Origin: Streptosporangium sp. NBC_01756
GTDB lineage: Bacteria > Actinomycetota > Actinomycetes > Streptosporangiales > Streptosporangiaceae
Direction: 5' to 3'
Assembly: GCF_035917975.1 (NCBI RefSeq)
Contig: NZ_CP109130.1
Coordinates: 4,402,001-4,466,000, forward strand
Length of the DNA: 64,000 nucleotides
This document shows positions 7,554-15,959 of the stretch, piece by piece. The notes below the pieces were generated by a model. It was not told the origin of the DNA. It worked only from the letters and a program-made list of their open reading frames with translations, and did no database searches. How positions within the stretch are numbered: position 1 is the first letter of the stretch; each line of letters opens with the position of its first letter. The position numbers and the translations under genes were made by a program.

Positions 7554-8785
7554 GCGACGTCGGGGAGGCGATCACCCGGGCCCACCATGAGGAGTGGGCG
7601 CGGGTGGTCGCCGCCCTGACCAGGCGTTTCGGTGACCTCGACATCGCCGAGGAGGCGGCGGCCGAGGCGTTCGCGGCCGCCGTGGAGCGGTGGCCGGCCG
7701 ACGGTATACCGCCCAATCCCGGCGCCTGGCTGACCACAACCGCCAACCGCAAGGCCATCGACCGGATCCGGCGTGAGAACAAGCGCGATGACAAGCACAG
7801 GGAGGCTCAGATGGTGTACCACGACGACCCGCCCGAGCCTGTCGGCGCCGTCGACGACGACCGACTCCGGTTGATCTTCATCTGCTGTCACCCGGCGCTG
7901 GCGATGCAGACCCGCGTAGCGCTGACGCTGCGCATGGTCGGCGGTCTGACCGTGCCCGAGATCGCCCGCGCCTACCTGGTGGCCGAGACCGCCATGGAGC
8001 GGCGCATCACCCGCGCGAAAGCCAAGATCAAGGCGGCCCGCATCCCCTATCGGATGCCGTCCGCCGACGATCTGCCGGCTCGTGTCTCCGGCGTCCTGGC
8101 CGTCTTGTTCCTCGTCTTCAACGAGGGCTACCTGGCCAGCGGCCCCGACACCGATCCCGTACGACACGAGCTGACTGCCGAGGCGATCCGGCTCACCCGC
8201 CTGATCCGCGCGCTCCTGCCGCAGGACGGAGAAGTGGCCGGGCTGCTGGCGCTGATGCTGCTCATCGAGGCCCGCCGCCCCGCCCGGGTCTCGGCCGGCG
8301 GCGAACTGGTCGCCCTCGACGAGCAGGATCGCGGGGCCTGGGACGCCGAGCTGATCGCCGAAGGTCACCGGCTGGTGCGTGAGCGCCTGGCCGCTGCCGC
8401 TGCCGGGGTGGCTCCGGGTCGCTATCAGATTCTCGCGGCGATCAACGCGGTGCACACCTCCGCCCGCGACATCCGCGACACCGACTGGTCGCAGGTCCTC
8501 GCCCTCTACGACCAGCTCGTCCGCCTCGACCCCTCGCCGATCATCGCCCTCAACCGGGCCATCGCCGTGGCCGAGCTCGACGGGCCGGAGGTGGCACTGG
8601 CCATCGTTGACCGTCTTGCCGAGGCGTTGGCCGGCTATCACGCCTACCACGCCGCCCGCGCCGACCTGCTGCGCCGGCTGGGCCACAGCCGGCAGTCACG
8701 CGCGGCCTACGACCGGGCCGTCGACCTGGCGGGCAACACCGGCGAGACCGCCTACCTGACCCGCCGCCGTGACCAACTGCGGTAG
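7550..8785 (+). CDS. ECF42-type RNA polymerase sigma factor with C-terminal TPR-like domain
   Basis: The protein has 411 residues. Residues about 10-85 are sigma region 2 (FGDLDIAEEAAAEAFAAAVE, GAWLTTTANRKAIDRIRR) and residues about 100-165 are sigma region 4 (LTVPEIARAYLVAETAMERR). A long helical C-terminal extension (about 180-405; ALNRAIAVAELDGPEVALAI, HAARADLLRRLGHSRQSRAA) is TPR-like. In ECF42 proteins this extension is needed for activity and no anti-sigma factor is used. The GTG start overlaps the DGPF stop. The likely role is control of DGPF expression, and the repeated promoter suggests also of the MFS gene downstream. Confidence 0.92.
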   Translation: MSDVGEAITRAHHEEWARVVAALTRRFGDLDIAEEAAAEAFAAAVERWPADGIPPNPGAWLTTTANRKAIDRIRRENKRDDKHREAQMVYHDDPPEPVGAVDDDRLRLIFICCHPALAMQTRVALTLRMVGGLTVPEIARAYLVAETAMERRITRAKAKIKAARIPYRMPSADDLPARVSGVLAVLFLVFNEGYLASGPDTDPVRHELTAEAIRLTRLIRALLPQDGEVAGLLALMLLIEARRPARVSAGGELVALDEQDRGAWDAELIAEGHRLVRERLAAAAAGVAPGRYQILAAINAVHTSARDIRDTDWSQVLALYDQLVRLDPSPIIALNRAIAVAELDGPEVALAIVDRLAEALAGYHAYHAARADLLRRLGHSRQSRAAYDRAVDLAGNTGETAYLTRRRDQLR

Positions 8786-8901
8786 CGACGGATCCCGATC
8801 GAAACTCCGCGCAGCGGCGACCGGCCCCGGGGCGCCCGGCCGATGCATCCCGCAACCGGTGAGGGGCACGCCAGACGTTCTAGAAAAGATCTCGAAGGCG
8901 G

Positions 8902-8928
8902 TGTCGGATCGGCCCCGGGGTGTTCGTA
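8902..8928 (+). promoter_or_regulatory. Second candidate ECF42 promoter, upstream of the MFS gene
   Basis: TGTCGG at 8902-8907 and CGTA at 8925-8928, again with a 17-base spacer, lie 55 bp before ATG 8983. The block 8902-8945 aligns without gaps to 7093-7136, with 9 mismatches concentrated in the spacer middle and after the -10. Confidence 0.6.
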
Positions 8929-8982
8929 GTGGAGGTGAGGCCGCCCAGGAGGGCGCCCGGGGGTAAGGGAAGGACGTTCATC

Positions 8983-10413
8983 ATGACCACCTTGACGGAG
9001 CCGAGCACAGTCCCCACACGCCGCTCCAGTCGCCGGATGTGGGCGATCCTGGGGCTGGTGCTGCTTGCCGACGCCATCGACGTGATCGATGGGACCATCA
9101 CGAACATCGCGGCCCCTACTATCGCCCGCGAGCTCAACGGCGGTGAGAGTCTGATCAAGTGGTTGGGACCGGCGTACATGCTGGCCATGGGTGTCCTGCT
9201 CCTGACCGGCGGACGGCTGGGTGACAAGTACGGCCAACGCAGGCTCTTCCTGATCGGCATGGGCGGGTTCACCCTGGCCTCAGCGGTCATCGGGTTCTCA
9301 CCTGACCCGGTCCTGCTCATCGCCGCCCGGGTTGCTCAGGGAGCGTTCGGGGCTCTACTCATCCCGCAAGGCATGGCGATCATGACGAAAGCGTTCAGCC
9401 GCGACATGCTCGCCAAGGCGTTCGGTCTGTTCGGCCCGGTTCTCGGTATCTCCAGTGTCGGCGGCCCGGTCCTGGCCGGATTCATCATCGATGCCGACCT
9501 GTTCGGCCTGTCCTGGCGCCCGATCTTCCTCGCGAACATCGTCCTTGGCGTTATCGGGCTGGTCATAGCCGTCAAGATCCTGCCGCGTGACGACGACGGC
9601 AATCGGTCCACCGTCGTCGACGGTTGGGGTTCAGGCCTGCTCGCGGTCACCATGCTCGGGCTGCTGTACGGCCTGATCGAGGGCTCGACCAACGGCTGGA
9701 GCGCCGTCGCTGTCGCCTCGATCGCCGTCGGCATCCTGTTCTTCGCCGCCTTCGCCTACCGTCAGCGCACCGCACCCCACCCGCTCATCAAGCCCTCGCT
9801 GTTGAAGAACCGAGGTTTCACCTCCGCAATGGTCGTGGGCCTGGTCGCCTTCGCCGCCGGCACCGGCCTGTTCTTCGTGCTGTCGCTGTTCTTGCAGGAG
9901 GGACTGCACGCCAGCCCGCGAACCGCCTCGCTCGGCCTGGTGCCGCTCACCCTGGGGCTCATCGCCGCCAGTTTCGCCGCCATGGGTGGCCTGGTCGCCA
10001 AGCTCGGTCGCAGGCTCGTCTTCATCGGCCTGGCCGTCTCCCTCGTCGGTTGTGGTTGGGTCCTGGCCCTCGTCGTTCACTCCGGGACGAACGTCAGCCT
10101 CTGGGCGCTGGTCCCGGCGTTCGTCGTCATCGGCATCGGTACCGGCCTCTGCTTCACCACGATCCCCACCGTTGCCCTCGGCGACGCGGAGCCTGACGAA
10201 GCCGGCAGCGCCAGTGGCTCGCTCGGCTCGATCCAGCAACTCGCTTCAGCGATCGGCTCGGCCGCGGTCACGTCGGTCTTCTTCCAGGCCGCAACCTCCG
10301 GACTGGACCAGGCGATGAAAGTCACTCTTATCGTCGTTCTGGCCGCTACGGCCCTCAGTATCCCGTTCGTCGCCCTGATGCCCCGCAAGGCGCCGCAGGA
10401 ACCCGGCCATTGA
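8983..10413 (+). CDS. MFS drug exporter, DHA2 type
   Basis: The 476-residue, ~14-TMS transporter has motif D1 (LADAIDVIDGTITNIAAPTI), motif A (GGRLGDKYGQRR) and a motif-C-like segment in TM5 (FGPVLGISSVGGPVLAGFII). ATG 8983 has AAGGGAAGGA upstream; an upstream GTG would overlap the promoter motif and is less likely. It is a paralogue of the exporter at 3612, and its 3' end is duplicated behind that gene. The candidate ECF42 promoter places it in the sigma factor's regulon, a plausible efflux response. Confidence 0.9.
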   Translation: MTTLTEPSTVPTRRSSRRMWAILGLVLLADAIDVIDGTITNIAAPTIARELNGGESLIKWLGPAYMLAMGVLLLTGGRLGDKYGQRRLFLIGMGGFTLASAVIGFSPDPVLLIAARVAQGAFGALLIPQGMAIMTKAFSRDMLAKAFGLFGPVLGISSVGGPVLAGFIIDADLFGLSWRPIFLANIVLGVIGLVIAVKILPRDDDGNRSTVVDGWGSGLLAVTMLGLLYGLIEGSTNGWSAVAVASIAVGILFFAAFAYRQRTAPHPLIKPSLLKNRGFTSAMVVGLVAFAAGTGLFFVLSLFLQEGLHASPRTASLGLVPLTLGLIAASFAAMGGLVAKLGRRLVFIGLAVSLVGCGWVLALVVHSGTNVSLWALVPAFVVIGIGTGLCFTTIPTVALGDAEPDEAGSASGSLGSIQQLASAIGSAAVTSVFFQAATSGLDQAMKVTLIVVLAATALSIPFVALMPRKAPQEPGH

Positions 10414-10510
10414 GTGATTCCGGTCGTGCGTTCGGCCGGTGGGCTTCGATCAGGCCGATGAGTTTCCGGGCGCTGGTAAGTACCAACTGATGAATCGGAA
10501 GGAGCTGAAC

Positions 10511-11365
10511 ATGCAGATCAAGGTCAACGGTGTCGAGTTGTGCGTGGAAACCTTCGGGGACCCGGCGGATCCGCCGGTGCTGCTGGTCGGCATCACCGTG
10601 CTGAGCTGGCCGCAGGAGCTGTGCACGGCGCTGGCCGGGCGGTACGTGGTGCGCTACGACCTGCGCGACGCGGGCCTGTCGACGTTTGTCGACCCGGACG
10701 CGCCCACCTACGACCTGCGCGATCTGGTGACCGACGCGTCCGAGCTGGTGGTGGCGCTGGGTCTGGGGCGTACGCATGTGGTCGGGATGGGGGTCGGCGG
10801 TTTGATCGCGCAGCTGCTCGCGCTCGACCATCCCGACCGGCTCGCGTCGCTGACGCTGGTCTCCACCCGTCCGGTCGCGCCCGGGCTGGTCGATCCTGAC
10901 CTGCCCGACCACGCGCCGGAGGTGATGGCGCAGGTGTTCGGGCGTACGGGGCCGGACTGGACCGATCGCGACAGCGTGATCGGGTACATGACCGGTTCCA
11001 CGCGGCTGATGTCCGGGTCGCGGGGATTCGACGAGCAGGACGTACGGGCGGCGGTCGGGTCGGTCTTCGACCGAGCGCGACGCACGGCGAAAGCCCAGCG
11101 TGCGAGCCATCTTGGCAGCATGTTCGCGGCCATCGACTGCCGACCGCGGTGGCGCGAGCGGCTCGACGAGATCACCGCGCCGACCCTGGTGGTACACGGG
11201 GACGAGGACCCGTTCTTCCCGCACGGCAACGGGGTCGCGCTGGCCGCGGAGATCCCGGGCGCCACGCTGCTCACTCTGCCCGGCATCGGTCAGGGCGTGC
11301 CGCGCGTGACGTGGCCGGCCGTCGTGGACGCCCTGTTGCGCCACACCTCCCGACGGCCGCTGTGA
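10511..11365 (+). CDS. Alpha/beta-hydrolase-fold protein lacking catalytic Ser and His
   Basis: The 284-residue protein follows GGAAGGAGCTGAAC and resembles the RdmC/esterase group: VVRYDLRDAGLST, nucleophile-elbow region VVGMGVGGLIAQL, acid region LVVHGDEDPFFP, and final loop LPGIGQGVPRVTWPAVVDAL. The elbow that should read G-x-S-x-G has G94 instead of serine, and the family's GMGH-x-x-P loop has Q261 instead of histidine. Only the Asp position is kept. The fold appears intact, so this may be a non-catalytic or repurposed member, or an enzyme gene losing function. Confidence 0.85.
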   Translation: MQIKVNGVELCVETFGDPADPPVLLVGITVLSWPQELCTALAGRYVVRYDLRDAGLSTFVDPDAPTYDLRDLVTDASELVVALGLGRTHVVGMGVGGLIAQLLALDHPDRLASLTLVSTRPVAPGLVDPDLPDHAPEVMAQVFGRTGPDWTDRDSVIGYMTGSTRLMSGSRGFDEQDVRAAVGSVFDRARRTAKAQRASHLGSMFAAIDCRPRWRERLDEITAPTLVVHGDEDPFFPHGNGVALAAEIPGATLLTLPGIGQGVPRVTWPAVVDALLRHTSRRPL

Positions 11366-11400
11366 CTTTCGACCTGGTCTTGGTGATCGGGTTCGGGTAG

Positions 11401-11700
11401 ATGTGCTTCGAGACGTCGTGGGGCTCCGCCCTGCCGCGCATGGTGGGCCGCGGCGCGCTGCTCGCCGCGCACAGCCGCCTGGAAAGCACTCGTTCGGCGA
11501 CCTCGATCGCTGGGCCCGGCATCGGCGGGTTGCTGGTCCGCTCGATCGGGGCCGGACCCGCGCTCATCGTCGACGCGCTCAGCTATCTGGTCAGTGCGTT
11601 CACCGCATGGCGGGCAATGCCGCCCGGGAGGCCCCGGCACCGGACGTCCCGGAGCCATGGCTCGCCGCGGTGGGTGGTGGGATCAGCCTCATCTCGCACG
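11401..11700 (+). pseudogene. MFS transporter internal fragment
   Basis: The frame from ATG 11401 reads ALPRMVGRGALLAAHSRLES, IAGPGIGGLLVRSIGAGPAL and VDALSYLVSAFTAWR. This is the middle of an MFS_3 (EntS/macrolide efflux-like) transporter around TM4-TM6. After about 11635 the homology seems to continue in another frame (EPWLAAVGGGISLISH). The first ~130 and last ~200 residues are missing. Confidence 0.7.
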
Positions 11701-11853
11701 CCTTCGGGCAGTCCGGGCCGGTGCTTGTGCTCAGGCCGCCCACCGTACGGGGGCCAGCCCGATCTGGAGGCCGGCGCCCTTCACGTGCGTCCACGCCTCC
11801 TCTAACGTGACTCCGGCCAAGAAATGCCGAACATCTGAGGCAGGAGCGCTTGC

Positions 11854-12357
11854 ATGCTCTATGACTACTACCGGGCGGCGGACCGCGATGCCGCGACGAG
11901 CAGGCCAGAGCTCGGACGTGCCGTCGCCGAGCACCTGCCAGGCGAGCCGGTGTTCGACGCGGTGGACGCCAAAGGCATCGATCCTGGAGTCGGACTCGGG
12001 AAGCTCGTCGGCCTGATCAGAGGGGTGCCCTGGTCGGTGGATCTGACGCAGAGCGTGTCGGTCTACCCACCGCCTGAAGGCGCTCCCCAGAGCGAGGAGG
12101 AGTGGGAGTCGCTGCCTGAGGACTCGCCGTATCTGGAAGGTCCCGGCATCGAGGAGCTGCCGGCGGCCGTACGCGACACACTCGCCGACGTAGATGACGC
12201 GCGGCTGCCCGAGATCGCCGGACGATGGGCGGAGATCGAGGAGTTCACGACCTACGGTTCCGTTGACAGCGAGTACCTGTTGACGGTCGCTGACGAACTC
12301 GTAGGTCTTGCCCGTCGTGCGAAGGACAACGATCAGCTCCTCTACTGCTGGCTGTGA
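11854..12357 (+). CDS. Conserved hypothetical protein (DUF1877-like appearance)
   Basis: The 167-residue acidic, soluble protein starts at ATG 11854 after GAGGCAGGAG. It opens MLYDYYRAADRDAATSRPEL and contains FDAVDAKGIDPGVGLGKLVG, a phrase I associate with an uncharacterised actinobacterial family. There is no signal peptide and no catalytic motif. Single-gene proteins of this size and composition are often immunity proteins, but nothing here proves that. A 36-bp tandem repeat lies just after its stop. Confidence 0.65.
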   Translation: MLYDYYRAADRDAATSRPELGRAVAEHLPGEPVFDAVDAKGIDPGVGLGKLVGLIRGVPWSVDLTQSVSVYPPPEGAPQSEEEWESLPEDSPYLEGPGIEELPAAVRDTLADVDDARLPEIAGRWAEIEEFTTYGSVDSEYLLTVADELVGLARRAKDNDQLLYCWL

Positions 12358-12375
12358 CCGTGACCCGCGGAGATC

Positions 12376-12447
12376 AATCCATGCGTTGCACTCCTGGTGT
12401 TCCGCTCCTGGAATCCATGCGTTGTGCTCCTGGTGTTCCGGGCCTGG
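12376..12447. repeat. 36-bp tandem repeat, two copies
   Basis: Units at 12376-12411 and 12412-12447 (beginning aatccatgcgttg) differ at a few positions, and a third partial unit follows (aatccgttgcg). The unit length is 12 codons, but no credible gene covers it. Confidence 0.85.
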
Positions 12448-12501
12448 AATCCGTTGCGAATGTCGGGCGATCATCTTCGATGAAGGCGGCCCGCTGACTC
12501 A

Positions 12502-13701
12502 TCACTGGCCGAGCTCGACCACCCGCGCAGCGGAGGTCGGCTGCTCGGGACGTGGGCCGCCCTTGGGCCAGCCCATGGAACCCGGCTTGCGGGCCTCCCG
12601 ACGGATCCGCTTCGACACTACGAACTTGCAGGTCACCTCCTTGATCGCCGCCCCCATGCGGCCGCCGATGTAGACGTTCACCGCAGTGTCGTCTTTGCGG
12701 GCGAGCTGTCGGATGCCGGCCCGCCGGCCGAGGCTGACGCACACCCCCGTGAAAGCCAGGTTGATCACCGCTGGTTCGGTCCCCGCGATGTGGCTCAGCA
12801 CGGTGTCGGCGGCCTGCGCCCCGAGCGGCCCGGCGGCGTAGCCGCTCATCCGCAGCGGCCGGCCCGACGGGGCGGCGGCGTCGCCGGCCGCGACGATGCG
12901 GTCGTCGTCGACGCTGGTCAGCGTCTCGTCGGTGAGCAGCCGGCCGAGCGTGTCGGTGCGCAGCCCGCTCGCAGCCGCCAACTCCGGCACACCGAAACCG
13001 GCCGTCCAGATGGTCAGTGCGCTCGCATGCACCGCACCGTCGGCGAAGACGACCCTGTCCGGCCGGACCTCGGTCACCTCATTGGCTTCGAGCACGGCGA
13101 CACCGTGCCGGGTCAGCCACCTGGCGACGTATCGGCGACCCGGCGCGCTCAGCGAGGGCGCCAGGGTTCGGCCACACACCAGCGTGACCCTGCGTCCCTG
13201 TTCGGCCAGTTCGGCGGCCGTCTCGATGCCGGTCAACCCGCCGCCGACCACGGTGACCGGAGCATCGAGGGGCAACTCCTCCAGTCTGGCGCGCAGCCGC
13301 TGCGCGGACTCGAATTCGGCGATGTCGAACGCGAACTCGGCCGCGCCGGGCACCGATGACGGTATCGCCGCGGTGCTGCCGACCGCGTAGATGACGTAGT
13401 CGTAGTCCAGGGCGCGGCCCGACGCCAGCCGCACTGTGCGGGCGGCGGTGTCGATGCGCGTGGCGCTGTCGACGACCAGGTGGATGCCCTCGCCGAGTAG
13501 CGTGCCGTAGTCGATCGCGGCGTCGCCGGTACGGGCCACGAACTGGTGCAGCCGGATGCGTTCGACGAACTCCGGGCGGGGATTGACCAGAGTGATGTCG
13601 ACGTCGGCGCGCATCCGCAGATGGTTGGCCGCGAGTGTTCCGGCGTAACCGCCGCCGATGACGACGACCTTGTGGGATGTGTGGTGTCCGGGTGTGGGCA
13701 T
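12502..13701 (-). CDS. FAD-dependent pyridine-nucleotide oxidoreductase (NDH-2-like)
   Basis: The 399-residue protein starts at ATG 13701 after AGAAGGGA. The FAD-binding Rossmann motif VVVIGGGYAGTLAANHL is near the N-terminus, the NAD(P) motif VTVVGGGLTGIETAAELAE is near residue 155, and the second FAD segment is DDRIVAAGDAAAPSG. No redox CxxxxC is present, so it is a type-II NADH dehydrogenase-like enzyme rather than a thioredoxin or glutathione reductase. It lies divergent to a SnoaL-tailed ECF sigma gene, the usual setting for oxidoreductase targets of that sigma group. Confidence 0.9.
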   Translation of the reverse strand: MPTPGHHTSHKVVVIGGGYAGTLAANHLRMRADVDITLVNPRPEFVERIRLHQFVARTGDAAIDYGTLLGEGIHLVVDSATRIDTAARTVRLASGRALDYDYVIYAVGSTAAIPSSVPGAAEFAFDIAEFESAQRLRARLEELPLDAPVTVVGGGLTGIETAAELAEQGRRVTLVCGRTLAPSLSAPGRRYVARWLTRHGVAVLEANEVTEVRPDRVVFADGAVHASALTIWTAGFGVPELAAASGLRTDTLGRLLTDETLTSVDDDRIVAAGDAAAPSGRPLRMSGYAAGPLGAQAADTVLSHIAGTEPAVINLAFTGVCVSLGRRAGIRQLARKDDTAVNVYIGGRMGAAIKEVTCKFVVSKRIRREARKPGSMGWPKGGPRPEQPTSAARVVELGQ

Positions 13702-13875
13702 GGTGAGGTTTCCCTTCTCGATCTCAGCGAGGATGTGAGGCTCTGCGACCTGGTGGAACTGGTCTTCCATCACGAAGTGGCCGGCCGCGGGGATGACCAC
13801 GTTTTCCGACACGTGGTTCTCGACGGCGAGTCGCATACCGGCCGGGGTCGCTGAGCCTTCCTGCGTGCTGAATGT
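13702..13875 (-). pseudogene. Alpha/beta-hydrolase C-terminal stump
   Basis: In the same minus frame, just ahead of the flavoprotein start, the sequence reads MRLAVENHVSENVVIPAAGH then FVMEDQFHQVAEPHILAEI. This is the last part of an epoxide-hydrolase-like alpha/beta hydrolase (the catalytic His segment IPAAGHFVMEDQ). The frame is closed by TGA near 13874. The stump sits in the promoter region between the flavoprotein and the sigma gene. Confidence 0.7.
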
Positions 13876-13908
13876 TTCTCACCGGTCCGACAACGCAACA
13901 CCTCGGAA

Positions 13909-13945
13909 TGTGAGGTGATGTGTGAGGCGATGCGCCAACCTCACA
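13909..13945. promoter_or_regulatory. Repeated TGTGAGG motif in the divergent promoter region
   Basis: TGTGAGG occurs at 13909-13915 and 13921-13927, and inverted as CCTCACA at 13939-13945. The spacing of 12 bp suggests a protein-binding site between the flavoprotein and the sigma gene. I could not match the usual ECF41 promoter consensus here. Confidence 0.35.
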
Positions 13946-14005
13946 GTTCACTGCGCTGTCTTGTCGAACTGGAAGGAAGATGCGACCAAGGGGGCCGACG
14001 ACATC

Positions 14006-14950
14006 ATGACCATCCAGTCCGGGCCAGGAGGCGGCCGGCTCGATCCCGGTCTGGCCGCGATCATGGGCGAGCGGCGCCAGCTGATCAATCTCGCCTACCG
14101 GCTCCTCGGCTCCCTGGCCGACGCCGAAGATGTCGTCCAAGAGACCTACGCCCGCTGGTACGCCATGTCCCGGCAGCAGCAGGACGCCATCGAATCCCCC
14201 GGCGCCTGGTTGACCAAGGTCGCCAGCCGCATCTGCCTCAACGTGCTCTCCTCGGCACGGGCCCGGCGCGAGACCTATGTCGGCGAATGGATCCCCGAGC
14301 CGCTCCCCGAGCCTACGGAGTGGATCAGCGGGCGGTCGGACGGCGTCACCGTCGACCCGGCCGACCGGGTCACCCTCGACGAGTCGGTCAACATGGCCTT
14401 CCTCGTCGTGCTCGAATCGATGACCCCGGCCGAGCGCGTCGCGTTCATCCTGCACGACGTCTTCCGGTATTCCTTCACCGAAGTGGCCGAGATCGTCGGC
14501 CGTACCCCGGCGGCCTGCCGCCAGCTGGCCTCCTCGGCACGCCGGCGCATCCGCGCCGCGCAGGCTCCCGCGACCCCGGCAGCCCGGCAGGCCCGGCTCA
14601 TCCGGGATTTCAAGCAGGCCTGGGAAGCCAAGGACATCGACGCCCTCATCGGTCTCCTCGACCCCGACGCCACAGTGATCGCCGACAGCGGCGGCCTCGC
14701 CAGTGCCGTGCTCCACCCCATCGAAGGCGCCGAGCAGATCGCGCGCTCACTGGTCAATCTCGCCGGCAGGCTGCGCGACCTGACGATCCTGGAGCGTACG
14801 GTCAACGGTCAGCCCGGCCTGATCGCTCAGCAGGACGGCGTCACCGTGACGGTGTACGCATTCGAGATCGCGGGCGACCGGGTCAAGCACATCTGGGGAG
14901 TACGCAACCCCGGCAAGCTCCGGTCCTGGGCGGTAAGCCCGGAGCGTTGA
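14006..14950 (+). CDS. ECF41-like sigma factor with SnoaL-like C-terminal domain
   Basis: The 314-residue protein starts at ATG 14006. Sigma region 2 covers about 18-85 (LINLAYRLLGSLADAEDVVQ, ESPGAWLTKVASRICLNVL), region 4 covers about 125-185 (FTEVAEIVGRTPAACRQLAS), and an NTF2/SnoaL-like domain covers about 195-310 (KDIDALIGLLDPDATVIADS, GDRVKHIWGVRNPGKL). In ECF41 proteins the C-terminal domain replaces an anti-sigma factor and tunes promoter activity. The divergent flavoprotein gene is a plausible target. Confidence 0.9.
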   Translation: MTIQSGPGGGRLDPGLAAIMGERRQLINLAYRLLGSLADAEDVVQETYARWYAMSRQQQDAIESPGAWLTKVASRICLNVLSSARARRETYVGEWIPEPLPEPTEWISGRSDGVTVDPADRVTLDESVNMAFLVVLESMTPAERVAFILHDVFRYSFTEVAEIVGRTPAACRQLASSARRRIRAAQAPATPAARQARLIRDFKQAWEAKDIDALIGLLDPDATVIADSGGLASAVLHPIEGAEQIARSLVNLAGRLRDLTILERTVNGQPGLIAQQDGVTVTVYAFEIAGDRVKHIWGVRNPGKLRSWAVSPER

Positions 14951-15148
14951 AAGGGTTGCCGCTGCGGATGCGGTGGACCGGAGACTGGATGAAGGCATTG
15001 TGGAGTCGACCATGACCGACACACAGGTAGTGATCGCAGGCTCAACGAGCGCCCCAGACAGCGACATCGGAGACGCCCGGGATCTTCTCCATCACTGCCC
15101 GGAAAGGCACGATGTCAGCCTGCCGCTGGAGCATGCCTTTCCGCTCCA
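14951..15148 (+). other. Intergenic region with a truncated N-terminus
   Basis: ATG 15012 opens MTDTQVVIAGS, which resembles the first strand of flavin-dependent monooxygenases, but the glycine motif does not follow and homology is lost at once. It may be the stump of an oxidoreductase once controlled by the sigma factor upstream. Otherwise no gene is seen. Confidence 0.3.
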
Positions 15149-15424
15149 TCACCCGGTCCTGCGGTTCTTGTTGAACTCCTCGACCAGCTTGAAGAACTGG
15201 GCTTCGGAGGTGGCGAACTTCGTGACGCCCTTCTCCGGATCGGTCGTCACGAAGTACAGCCAGGGCCCAGCGGCCGGCTTCAGGGCAGCCTCGATGGCGT
15301 CGGCGCCCGGGTTGCAGATGGGACCGGGCGGCAGGCCGAGGTGCGCATAGGTGTTGTACCGCGACCGGCTCCTGAGATCCTCGTTCGAGGCACTGACGTC
15401 GAACTTGTTCAGCGTGATCTGGCG
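15149..15424 (-). pseudogene. mltG: mltG C-terminal part (split by the IS605-type element)
   Basis: The minus frame reads ITLNKFDVSASNEDLRSRSR, YNTYAHLGLPPGPICNPGAD, then AAGPWLYFVTTDPEKGVTKF, ending in NKNRRTG and a stop at 15149-15151. YNTY-x-x-x-GLPPGPI-x-NPG is the C-terminal signature of endolytic murein transglycosylase MltG (YceG). The catalytic middle lies on the other side of the inserted element at 17181-17500. Confidence 0.85.
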
Positions 15425-15430
15425 TGGAAC

Positions 15431-15450
15431 CCCGGGCGTTTACGCCCGGG
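15431..15450 (+). repeat. Left-end hairpin of the IS605-type element
   Basis: An 8-bp perfect stem (cccgggcg/cgcccggg) with a TTTA loop. It is the tnpA-side end recognised as single-stranded DNA. Confidence 0.8.
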
Positions 15451-15518
15451 AGGAAACGACAGCGCGGGAGGGCCGCCAGGCCCGAACGGTGCCCTGACGG
15501 CTGGTCTGCGTGAGTAGC

Positions 15519-15946
15519 TCAGTCCGGCCGTTTCTGGTTCTCGATGTACTCCTTGATGATCGCCAGGGTGCGCCGCCGCAGGACGCGGCGAAGTAGCTGG
15601 GCGACCAGAAATGGCCGCCCCACAGATACCGGCAGATGTGGGCCGGGAACTCCTTACGCAACAGCCGGGCCGAGACGCTCTTGAGGGAGTTGACCAAAGT
15701 CGAGAGCGCCACCTTGGGTGGATAGTGCACCAGCAGGTGGACGTGGTCGTGCTCGCCGTTGAACTCCACCAGTGTGGCGCCGAAACTGTCGCACACCTCG
15801 ATCATGATGTCTTCGCAGCGGCGCAGGATCTCGTCGGTGAACACCTTGCGTCGGTACCTGGGCGTGAAGACCAAATGGGCATGCAGGCTGCAGACCACGC
15901 TACGGCCCCGCCGGATAACGGGATCGGGTTCCCATCGTGGTGACAT
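15519..15946 (-). pseudogene. tnpA: IS200/IS605 TnpA (Y1 transposase), frameshifted before the catalytic Tyr
   Basis: From ATG 15946 the frame gives LHAHLVFTPRYRRKVFTDEI, the HUH motif in EHDHVHLLV, and LWGGHFWSPSYFAASCGGAP. It then shifts. The expected C-terminal helix LAIIKEYIENQKRPD, which carries the nucleophilic tyrosine, is present in the neighbouring frame and ends at 15519. One C is missing in the GGCGCACCCTGGCG run near 15564-15572. TnpA should therefore be inactive unless recoded, and the element should be immobile by itself. Confidence 0.85.
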
Positions 15947-15959
15947 GGACTGAACGGTA

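Noticed and set aside
7331..8686. Long minus-strand open frame opposite the ECF42 sigma gene
   Set aside because: It is antisense to a well-supported sigma factor; it only mirrors the codon bias.
12376..12447. CRISPR-like 36-bp repeat
   Set aside because: Two adjacent units without spacers and no cas genes: a tandem repeat, not an array.
11731..12474. Minus-strand frame opposite the 167-residue hypothetical
   Set aside because: It includes the 36-bp repeat as coding but lacks a ribosome site. The plus frame has a good start and conserved-looking phrases.
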